From: an uncultured Clostridia bacterium
GTDB taxonomy: Bacteria; Bacillota; Clostridia; Christensenellales; UBA1242
Length of the DNA: 44,619 bases
NCBI GenBank assembly: GCA_934772445.1
Contig: CAKVMJ010000009.1
Coordinates: 1-44,619, forward strand
Direction of reading: 5' to 3'
Position 1 is the stretch's first letter; each line of letters begins with the position of its first letter. Positions 8,333-16,200 of this stretch are shown here, piece after piece. Both the position numbers and the translations under genes were made by a program. The notes beneath the pieces are model-generated. The model made no database searches, was not told where the DNA came from, and worked only from the letters and a program-made list of their open reading frames with translations.

Positions 8333-10237
8333 TTAAGCAGTTAGAACCACAATTGCATACTTATAAAGCAAAGTTGAAGGTGCTGGAGTTTGAGATGTTA
8401 TATAGTATCCTTCCCCAGAGATTTCAAACTGCAAGCATAATTCATTTAATATATTAACAGCTTCAACAATGCTTTTTCCAACCAAATTAGGCATTACTAT
8501 GTTCTTTTCCATTTTAGCTTTATCTTCTTCTAAGTTCATAGGCTCATACTTTAAGTATTGTAACATATCAACCATTATTTCTTTTGCATAAGGCGTTGCA
8601 ACAACGCTACCAAAGTAGTTACCCGCACTAGGTTCATCTGCAATAATCAAAACGGCATATTCAGGCTTATCTGCTGGGAATGCACCAATAAACGAACTTA
8701 TATATTTATCGCCAATTGCACCATTAACATATTTCTGACTTGTTCCCGTTTTTCCTCCAATTCTATAACCCTCAATGAAAGCATTAATTCCAGAATATTG
8801 CTTAACAACTTGCTCAAACATTCCTCTAATTTTTTCACTTGTATCAGCTGAAACTGTATTTCTAATCTTTTGAGGAGAATTTTCATAAATAGTTGTTCCA
8901 AATGAGTCTGTAACACTTTTAACCAAATAAGGTTTCATCAAATTTCCACCATTTAAAACCGAACAAATTGCTGTTATTAATTGAATTGGACTTACCGCTA
9001 TTGCTTGACCAAAGCCCATTCTAGCCAAGTCCACATTCTTTGCATCTTCCTTATCCATAAGTATTCCGCTCGCCTCTCCAAGGAAATCAACACCCAATGT
9101 TTTACCTAAGCCATACTTACTAAAATACTCATACATTCTATCTTTACCAAGTCTTAGAGCCAAATCAACAAATACAGTGTTACAGCTATTACAAAGCCCC
9201 TCTGTAAGCGTTTGACTGCCGTGTCCTATAGATTTCCAACATTTAATCTTTTCACCATCTAGCATACAAAATCCTGGGTCGTAAAATGTATCGGATAAAT
9301 GTGCTACTCCTGCATCAAGAGCTGATGCCATTGTTAAAACTTTAAATGTTGAACCCGGTTCATAAACATCAACAATAGATAGATTTCTTACATTATCTAA
9401 TAATGTTTTGACATCATCTCTAGGCGGATTATTTAAATCAAAAGATGGTTTTGAACTCAATGCTACAATCTCGCCTGAATTCACATTCATAACAATTGCT
9501 GTTGCTGTTTTAGGTCTTTGTTCTTCCATTAAATGCATTAATGCTTTTTCACTTGCTTTTTGAATATTAACATCTATTGTTAAATTTAAATCGCAACCAC
9601 TAATTGAAGGAATATAGTAGTTTAAAGTATTTTCAATCTTAACACCATTTACATCACTTTGTTCCACAGCATAGCCATCAACACCTGTTAAATATTTATC
9701 ATATTGTGCTTCCAATCCTGCCTGACCTATATTGTCTATTGTGGTAAATCCTAATAATTGAGTTGCTAAATCCCCATAAGGATAAAACCTTGAATTATTT
9801 TCACTAAGTTTTATACCCTTAACATTAGCAATTTTTAATTTTTCTGCTTGTTCATTTGAAATTTGCATCTTTATTAAAACTTCACTATATTGTTTTTGCG
9901 AAATTTTGGAAATTAAAGTATCGTAATCTATATCCAGTGTTTCACTTAATGTAACTGCCACAAGATTATCATTTTCTATCATACTAGGTCGAACATAAAC
10001 ATCATAAGTGGTATAGCTCACTGCTAGTGCTACACCATTTGAATCATAAATATTTCCCCTCTTTGCATTAAGTGGCAAATCTCTGCTCCATTGGCCTTGT
10101 GCTTTCATTTGCAACCAATTACCATTAATTAATTGTAAGTAAACTAATCTAAATATTATAATCAAAAAAATAAAGGTTACAAGCAAAAATATCGCTAATA
10201 ACCTCTTTTGTAACGAATTTATTGAATTGTTTAACAA
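8333..10237 (-). CDS. Class B penicillin-binding protein with PASTA domain (FtsI/SpoVD type)
   Basis: A 634-aa septal transpeptidase that crosslinks peptidoglycan outside the membrane with a SEDS partner (FtsW here). Domains: one N-terminal membrane anchor (about 13-33), dimerisation/pedestal domain (60-200, with the RGNIYDSNG motif), transpeptidase domain with catalytic STFK (S296, K299), SCN (351-353) and KTGT (496-499), then one C-terminal PASTA domain (about 575-634, NIVMPNLVGKSIVEAV). The start is a TTG 7 bases after GGAGG; no ATG fits. The gene begins 3 bases after the ftsL-like stop. A single PASTA resembles SpoVD as well as PBP2x-like FtsI; with spoIVF genes nearby either name is possible, so no symbol is given. 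Confidence 0.92.
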   Translation of the reverse strand: MLNNSINSLQKRLLAIFLLVTFIFLIIIFRLVYLQLINGNWLQMKAQGQWSRDLPLNAKRGNIYDSNGVALAVSYTTYDVYVRPSMIENDNLVAVTLSETLDIDYDTLISKISQKQYSEVLIKMQISNEQAEKLKIANVKGIKLSENNSRFYPYGDLATQLLGFTTIDNIGQAGLEAQYDKYLTGVDGYAVEQSDVNGVKIENTLNYYIPSISGCDLNLTIDVNIQKASEKALMHLMEEQRPKTATAIVMNVNSGEIVALSSKPSFDLNNPPRDDVKTLLDNVRNLSIVDVYEPGSTFKVLTMASALDAGVAHLSDTFYDPGFCMLDGEKIKCWKSIGHGSQTLTEGLCNSCNTVFVDLALRLGKDRMYEYFSKYGLGKTLGVDFLGEASGILMDKEDAKNVDLARMGFGQAIAVSPIQLITAICSVLNGGNLMKPYLVKSVTDSFGTTIYENSPQKIRNTVSADTSEKIRGMFEQVVKQYSGINAFIEGYRIGGKTGTSQKYVNGAIGDKYISSFIGAFPADKPEYAVLIIADEPSAGNYFGSVVATPYAKEIMVDMLQYLKYEPMNLEEDKAKMEKNIVMPNLVGKSIVEAVNILNELCLQFEISGEGYYITSQTPAPSTLLYKYAIVVLTA

Positions 10238-10240
10238 ATA

Positions 10241-10822
10241 TTAACCTCCAACAAATAATTTGCTGATAAAGTTACAGAACGCATCAAACCAGTTAGTTTC
10301 TCCTTTAAGTTCATAAACTTGGCTAGTTTCTCCTAGTTCAATTGTGATTATCGCATCATCTGTGATTGGAGAATAACCTTGTGCTTCCAATTTTTCTTGA
10401 ATCTTTGATTCATTTTGGTTAGACCTATCCACTAATTGATTATAACTATTCTGCTCAGCCATAACATTGTTTTGCAATATTTGTATGCCATTACCTAGTG
10501 AATTTATAACAAATATATTATAAATTACCATAAACAACATCAAAGCGACAATTGCAGATGCACTAGCTATAAATAATTTGAATCTAAAAGATAATTTTTC
10601 TTTTTCAATAGCATTTGCTTTAACTAATGTAAGATTTTTTAAATCTGTATCATTAACAGTAACGCTATCATACTCTGCAAATAAATCTCTTACTTTTTCA
10701 GAATTATACTTATCAAATTTCTTAACTTGGCTCGAAACAGCACTTTGATAAGGCTCTTCAAATTCCTTACCAATAACTGTGTTTGCTTTTTCATCAAGTA
10801 TTAATTTTTTATATGATCCCAT
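10241..10822 (-). CDS. FtsL-like bitopic division protein
   Basis: A 193-aa protein placed exactly where ftsL stands in Firmicutes (rsmH - ftsL - pbp). Topology fits: about 80-residue charged cytoplasmic N-terminus, one transmembrane helix (about 84-108), then a predicted coiled coil (roughly 112-150, ILQNNVMAEQNSYNQLVDR) and a C-terminal tail. FtsL is known to vary in sequence and to be recognised by topology and position, so the function (scaffold with DivIC and FtsQ/DivIB in the divisome) is inference. It is longer than the usual 100-120 residues, owing to both the N-terminal region and the C-terminal extension. GGAGG precedes the ATG by 8 bases. Confidence 0.7.
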   Translation of the reverse strand: MGSYKKLILDEKANTVIGKEFEEPYQSAVSSQVKKFDKYNSEKVRDLFAEYDSVTVNDTDLKNLTLVKANAIEKEKLSFRFKLFIASASAIVALMLFMVIYNIFVINSLGNGIQILQNNVMAEQNSYNQLVDRSNQNESKIQEKLEAQGYSPITDDAIITIELGETSQVYELKGETNWFDAFCNFISKLFVGG

Positions 10823-10839
10823 TTTTCATTCCTCCAAAA

Positions 10840-11772
10840 TTAAATCTTTTCTACAATCCTTAATTTTGCACTAGTACTTCGTTTATTCTCTATTTGCTCC
10901 TTCTCTGTTGGTATAATCGGTTTTTTATTAATAAGTTTAACTTCTGCCTTATGATGACAAACGCAAATTGGACTATGTTTATCACATAAGCAATCAGTTG
11001 ATAACTTTTTAAATACATTTTTTACCGCTCTATCTTCAAGTGAATGGAATGTGATAATCACGAATCTTCCACCACTTTTAAGCGTATGTGACATTTTTTC
11101 AAGTTTTTCTTCTAAATCCTCTAATTCGTGATTTACCTCAATTCTTATTGCTTGAAAAACCTTAGTGGCTCCGCTCCTGCCAGTATTGTATTTTTTAGGA
11201 ATACAAGACTCGACAAGATTGGATAATTCAATAGTTGTTTCAATAGGTTTTATAGCTCTTTGCTTTATTATTTTATCAACTATCTTTCTTGCATTTTGTT
11301 CTTCGCCATATTCGTAGAGAATTTTTAACAATTTTTCTTTTGAATATGAATTTACCACAGTATAGGCAGTTAGGTCTTTGGTTTGATCCATCCTCATATC
11401 GAGCGGTGCATCAAACCTATATGAAAATCCCCTTTCTGCTGTATCCAATTGATAACTACTAACTCCCAAATCCAATAAAATTCCATCTACCTTGTCAATT
11501 TTAAGACCTGCTAAAACCTCATTCAAATTTTTAAAATCAGACTTAACAAATACAATCCTAGAATCGCTTTCGAATTTGTTTTTTCCATTGTTTAAGGCAT
11601 CATCATCTTTATCTATAGCTATCAATCTGCCCGTGGTTAAACGCTTTAGTATCTCACTGCTGTGGCCTCCTCCGCCGAAAGTGCCATCTACATATATGCC
11701 ATCTTCCTTAATAGCCAAGCCTTCAATACATTCGTTTAACATAACTGGTGTGTGATTAAAATGTTTTTCCAT
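10840..11772 (-). CDS. rsmH: 16S rRNA (cytosine(1402)-N(4))-methyltransferase
   Basis: RsmH (MraW) methylates N4 of C1402 in the ribosomal P-site. The 310-aa length is normal. Seen: SAM-binding GTFGGGGHS (30-38), LLDLGVSSYQLD with the family's helical insertion after it, the RMD segment (LDMRMDQ), NHELEDLE, IITFHSLEDRAVK, and the late cysteine cluster CLCDKHSPICVCHH. The start codon overlaps the mraZ stop (TAATG), so the two are translationally coupled. It is the second gene of the mraZ operon. Confidence 0.97.
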   Translation of the reverse strand: MEKHFNHTPVMLNECIEGLAIKEDGIYVDGTFGGGGHSSEILKRLTTGRLIAIDKDDDALNNGKNKFESDSRIVFVKSDFKNLNEVLAGLKIDKVDGILLDLGVSSYQLDTAERGFSYRFDAPLDMRMDQTKDLTAYTVVNSYSKEKLLKILYEYGEEQNARKIVDKIIKQRAIKPIETTIELSNLVESCIPKKYNTGRSGATKVFQAIRIEVNHELEDLEEKLEKMSHTLKSGGRFVIITFHSLEDRAVKNVFKKLSTDCLCDKHSPICVCHHKAEVKLINKKPIIPTEKEQIENKRSTSAKLRIVEKI

Positions 11773-12203
11773 TACACACTATACTTCCCTAGATTGCTTA
11801 CAACCTTATCAAATGAACCATCATCCATCAAATAAGCTTTCCAGTTTTCTTCGCTCCAAATTTCAATCCTGTTTCCCACACCAACAAAAACAACATTTTT
11901 ATTTATCTTTGCGAATTCTTTTAATGCTAAAGGAAGTAAGAATCTGCCGTGGGCATCTTCAGCAACCTCGAAAGAGGAACTAAGCAATGCTCTTATTGGC
12001 TTTTGAGCATCTAAATCAAATGTGGGAACTTCCATAAGCTTATTTAAAAACTGATTTTCAAAATATGCTTTATTAAAAACAAATAGGCAACCATTTGTAC
12101 CTTTTGTTATAACAAACTCATTTTTTAGGTCTGTTTTTAACTTTGCTGGAATTCTCAACCTTCCCTTTTCATCAATTTGATGAGAAAACTCGCCAAAGAA
12201 CAT
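11772..12203 (-). CDS. mraZ: Transcriptional regulator MraZ
   Basis: MraZ is a ring-forming DNA-binding protein with two SpoVT/AbrB-like halves that binds direct repeats before its own operon. The 143-aa protein starts MFFGEFSHQIDEKGRLRIP (first half) and repeats the pattern at about residue 78 (EVAEDAHGRFLLP). GGAG is 5 bases before the ATG. It is the first gene of mraZ-rsmH-ftsL-pbp, and three 10-bp-spaced candidate MraZ boxes lie over its promoter, so autoregulation of the division operon is very likely. Confidence 0.97.
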   Translation of the reverse strand: MFFGEFSHQIDEKGRLRIPAKLKTDLKNEFVITKGTNGCLFVFNKAYFENQFLNKLMEVPTFDLDAQKPIRALLSSSFEVAEDAHGRFLLPLALKEFAKINKNVVFVGVGNRIEIWSEENWKAYLMDDGSFDKVVSNLGKYSV

Positions 12204-12223
12204 ATTCTCTCCTTTACAATTGT

Positions 12224-12252
12224 ATTATATACCAAATTTTAACCACTTCCAA
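12224..12252 (-). promoter_or_regulatory. Promoter of the mraZ operon
   Basis: Minus strand: -35 TTGGAA (12252-12247), 17-base spacer, perfect -10 TATAAT (12229-12224). The expected start gives a leader of about 14-16 bases that holds just the ribosome binding site. The MraZ boxes cover the -35. Confidence 0.75.
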
Positions 12253-12270
12253 CCATTTTTAACCACTTTA
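12241..12270 (-). promoter_or_regulatory. MraZ operator: three 10-bp direct repeats
   Basis: On the minus strand three consecutive 10-mers read AAGTGGTTAA, AAATGGTTGG, AAGTGGTTAA, with TGG in the same register each time. Family knowledge: MraZ binds direct repeats of TGGG- or AAGTG-type boxes with 10-bp spacing, one subunit pair per turn. The site overlaps the -35 hexamer, which suits repression. Confidence 0.75.
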
Positions 12271-12343
12271 GCAATTTTTTTTAACGATTTATTAAAAATA
12301 TAGCATATTTCTATTTTTTTAAAAAATCAAAAAAATAGAGAAT

Positions 12344-12435
12344 GGGAGTTCCTTTGCTTAAAGATTTTTAAGCAAATCGCCCTTTATAAAGGCGAAAAAA
12401 TCTCAAGCAATTTGCTTGAGATTTTAGGAACTCCC
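12344..12435. repeat. Cloverleaf-like palindromic element (outer stem plus three hairpins)
   Basis: A 92-bp element closed by a perfect 10-bp inverted repeat (GGGAGTTCCT at 12344-12353, AGGAACTCCC at 12426-12435). Inside it are three hairpins in a row: about 10 bp with GATT loop (12353-12376), TCGC/GCGA plus CTTT/AAAG with one bulged C (12377-12395), and 11 bp with a five-base loop (12398-12424). The arms of hairpins 1 and 3 share TTGCTT/AAGCAA. It starts 5 bases after the stop of the phosphoesterase gene and lies well upstream of the mraZ promoter. A T-rich tract follows on the minus strand after 8 bases, so it may help termination, but the design is far more elaborate than any other terminator here. 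No transposase or second copy is in the window. Confidence 0.8.
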
Positions 12436-12440
12436 TAATC

Positions 12441-13139
12441 TTAATATATTTTAACTAGTTTATTCCCAACTAAATCACAAGATGTTAGGAAATATTGAAT
12501 TTTGTTTTTTGTAAATTTCATTTTATAGCCTTTATCATAAGCGTGTAGATGCCCATAAACCACTTTATTTACTCCATATTGCTCGAATAACTCTGTAAAT
12601 TCATTTTTTTCGCATTTATTATTCATTGGCGGATAATGTTGCATAACAATCAATTTATCCCCTTCTTCCATCAATGCCTTACCATTTTTTAAAGAAAGCT
12701 CCATTCTAATAAGTTCTCGTTTATAAATCTTCTCATCATCGGCATTTTTAAACCTACCATTCTCTTTTGCGGTCCAACCACGGCTACCACAGATTACATA
12801 ATTCCCAATTTTAATAGCATCATTTTGCAACGCAAATGTTTTATCATCAAGTTCGGCTCTTAATGCTGAAATACTGCTCCACCAATAATCGTGATTACCC
12901 TTAATAAAAACTTTATTACCCTTAAAAGACTTGATATACTTTAAATCGTTTTTTACCTCATCAAAACGCATTGCCCAAGAAACATCACCAGCAATTAAAA
13001 CAATATCATCATCTTTAATTTTTTTGTTCCAATCCTTTTCAATATCTTCTAAATAATTCTCCCAAACTGGGCCAAATATATTCATTGGCTTATCTACAGA
13101 CAAACTCAAATGTAAATCCGAAATTGCATATACCTTCAT
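12441..13139 (-). CDS. Calcineurin-like metallophosphoesterase
   Basis: A 232-aa soluble predicted phosphohydrolase. All motifs of the two-metal phosphoesterase fold are visible: SDLHL (7-11), GDVSW, GNHDYWW, MQHYPP and GHLHAYD. The WAMRF stretch after GDVSW and the GNHDYWW variant match a group common in Firmicutes, of unknown substrate. RBS AAGGA lies about 7 bases before the ATG. The gene is alone, between its own promoter and the cloverleaf element. Binding of two divalent metals is expected from the family; the substrate cannot be inferred. Confidence 0.85.
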   Translation of the reverse strand: MKVYAISDLHLSLSVDKPMNIFGPVWENYLEDIEKDWNKKIKDDDIVLIAGDVSWAMRFDEVKNDLKYIKSFKGNKVFIKGNHDYWWSSISALRAELDDKTFALQNDAIKIGNYVICGSRGWTAKENGRFKNADDEKIYKRELIRMELSLKNGKALMEEGDKLIVMQHYPPMNNKCEKNEFTELFEQYGVNKVVYGHLHAYDKGYKMKFTKNKIQYFLTSCDLVGNKLVKIY

Positions 13140-13162
13140 AAATTTTCCTTTTTTACCTTAAT

Positions 13163-13191
13163 AGCATATCAAAATATTTAAAAAATTACAA
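13163..13191 (-). promoter_or_regulatory. Promoter of the phosphoesterase gene
   Basis: Minus strand: -35 TTGTAA (13191-13186), 17-base spacer, -10 TATGCT (13168-13163) with TGA extension. Confidence 0.5.
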
Positions 13192-13205
13192 GCAAACTGC
13201 AAAAT

Positions 13206-13238
13206 AAAAACATACCTGTTTTAAACAAGTATGTTTTT
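13206..13238 (-). terminator. Terminator after the giant lipoprotein gene
   Basis: Hairpin AAAAACATAC (13206-13215) with GTATGTTTTT (13229-13238), extended inside by TGT/ACA-type pairing; T-rich on both sides. It is 9 bases after the stop of the giant gene. Confidence 0.75.
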
Positions 13239-13247
13239 ATCTTTAGT

Positions 13248-16200
13248 TTAGCAAGACATTGTTGTTCCTTTGCTAGGGTCTTTTAATATTTCAAGATAAT
13301 TATTAACATTATTTCCTTCAACACTAACACCATATTTACCTTTCTCTATCAAATTCCATACTTTTGATTGTATGGTTAGATTAGTGATATTTGATAATGC
13401 TAAACCATTTTGTTTTATCAAATTACAATCTGTTAATGTAACATCACTTACAGTACTTGCAGAGAACGCAAAAGGATTAATAGTTTTTATACCAGTATCA
13501 TATCCACTAGCATCTTTCAAATTAAGATTACTATCATTATAAGAATTCCCATAAACAAGCCATAATTTAGGAACACCATTTACTTCATTGTTATATACTA
13601 AACCATTTTCCGCCTTCCAATTACCAGTACTAAATCCATAGTTAGATGCAGCATTATCTAAAGTTATTGTATCAATTGATGTACAGCCAATAAATTTAGA
13701 TGCAAATGTAAACACACTAGTATTACAAGCTATTATTTCTTTCAATGATTTACAATTTACAAATGAATAGAAATCATTTTGAGTAGTACCAATAGTTGCT
13801 TTAGTTATTGATGAACCAGTCCAAGCAGTTCTCTTTATATCGCCAGTTGCACTTGAAACTTCAGTTACTGGGGTTGCTGTTTCAACGCTAGTACCAACAT
13901 ATAATGTTCCACCATAATATAATGGATTTGAACTGAATATTGTATTATACCATTCATAAGTTCCGAAGTTTTCTAACTTACTATTAACTTGGAAGATATT
14001 GTCTGCCCAAAGTTTTTTATAATTGCCTTCGTAGTAATCTGTTATAGTTGAATCTGTTCCAACATAATAAACTTTCTTCAAATTAGTGCAATTCAAGAAT
14101 GCGAAATCTTTAAAACCAATCAATGAATGATATTTTTCTATTTTTACATCATATTCATCTATTGTACTTTCACCATTTGCATTATATCTTCCAACAATGA
14201 AATCACCCATTAAGTTATGTTCTGTATCATTATGAGTTATATCATAACCATAAACATTTTTGAATGTTAGAGTTTCTAAAGTTGTACAATTTTTAAATGC
14301 ATTATTTTCAATTAATAAGTATTTACCATTATCAGAAGAATCTGATGCATAAGTAACTTTAGAGAACGAAATACCAACTGCTTTTAATGCTGAGCAATTT
14401 TCAAATGCAGATACACCAATATAAGTTGTGTTAGATGGAATAGTTATATTTGTAATTGAACTACAATTATAGAATGTTCCATCTGGAATAATATGAGTGA
14501 TTACAACTATTGCAGAATTTACAGAATCGGCAATTGTAACATCTTTCAAGTTTGTACAATTTTTGAACGCATAAGTTGCATTTTTGCTAACTAAGTTACG
14601 AATAGAAAGTGATGCACTTTGTAAAGTTTGAATATTTGCAAAATGTTCTCCATCAATTCCTTCCAATCCAGTTAATCTATCATTTTCAGTTAAAGAAATA
14701 TTTGTTAATTTTGTATTTTTAAATGCTGATGGGCCAATCATCAAAGTTTCACAAGCATCTCTATTTATACTAACTAAATTAACATTTTCAAACGCGCTTG
14801 TTCCAACTCCCACGCTCTTTCCAGCTAATGTGATACTTGTAATCTTATTATAATCTTTAAACTTACCAGGTTTAATACTTAATCCATTCTCACTGGTTGC
14901 ATCTCCAACTGTTATATCACCTTCAATCAAAGTTTCATTACAATAAATATTTTCAGTTATTTGAGATAATGAAGCATCAACTGTTTGATCAATTTCACAC
15001 CATTTTTCTAATGTTCCATTGAAATAGAAATTTTGTATGTTTTTATTTTTATTAATATATAATTCTTCACCTGTATCAACTATCTTAAGTATTCTTTTAA
15101 ATAACTTCAAATTAATAATAGTTGTATTTTCTAAAGACTTCAAATCTAAGATTATATTAGAATAAGAGTTATTGTATTCTATTATTTCAAGAGTGTTTAA
15201 TGATGTAATCTCTTCACCAAAGAAATAACTTAAACCACCTGCATAATCAGTAGTTGAACTATTTGTTATTGCATTTTTACCAATATAAGGAGTAGTTAAT
15301 TTTGCGATTTGAGATACATCTGAAACCGCAAAAGCATTTTCACCAATTAAAGTAACACTACCCGGAATATAGATTTCTGATGCTATAGGAGTGTTTGCAA
15401 ACGCTCTAGCACCAATACTTGAACTTGTGGTATTATTTTTATAAGATTCAAGAGTTGTAAGGCTAGAATTTTCAAATGCACTATCTCCAATTTCACCAAC
15501 TTTAGCAAAATCAAAATTAGTAATTCTTGTACCCTTTAATGATGATTTGCCTAATTCAAGATTTTTAATTGTGATATTAGTTAAATCTATCGAACCCAAT
15601 ATTGAGTTTTCAAATGCACCTTCTTCGATTTTAATGATTGAACTTGGCAATTTAATACTTGCAAGATATTGCGTATTTTTAAACATATTTTGAGCTATAG
15701 AATTTAGCTTAAAATCACTATCAAATGTAACACTTCTCAATTCAGAGCCCTCAAATACAGAAGCACCTATATTTTCAAGAAGATTACTTAAATGAACACT
15801 TTGTAATTTTGAATGACTAAATGCATTATCGCCAATTGTTATAACATTTGGCATATTAATACTAGTTAAACTAGAATTTGCAAATAAGTTCTTTGAAATT
15901 GATGTGATTGATGATGGAAGAGTAACGGTTGTTAAACTATTACAATTCATAAATGCACCATCACCAAGAATTGTTAAATTCTCATTGAAATTAATACCTG
16001 TTTCGGTTGAATTTTTGCTTGAAACTATTGTATGAATTGATGAACTATCAAAAGCATAATTTTCAATTTTTCTTACACCACCAAATATTAATTTAGTTAC
16101 TTTTGAATTTCTAAACGCACTTGCACCAATTGTTTTAACAGAGATTGGTAATTCCCATTCGGTTGTATTTCCAGCATAATTTGTGAATGCATATTCATCA

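Noticed and set aside
12344..12435. tRNA gene reading of the cloverleaf element
   Set aside because: The outer stem is 10 bp, the arms are far too long, and no T-loop (TTCRANY) or anticodon loop is present on either strand.
12344..12435. Simple rho-independent terminator for the phosphoesterase gene
   Set aside because: The T-tract begins 8 bases after the outer stem and the three inner hairpins are not needed for termination; a contribution to termination is still possible.
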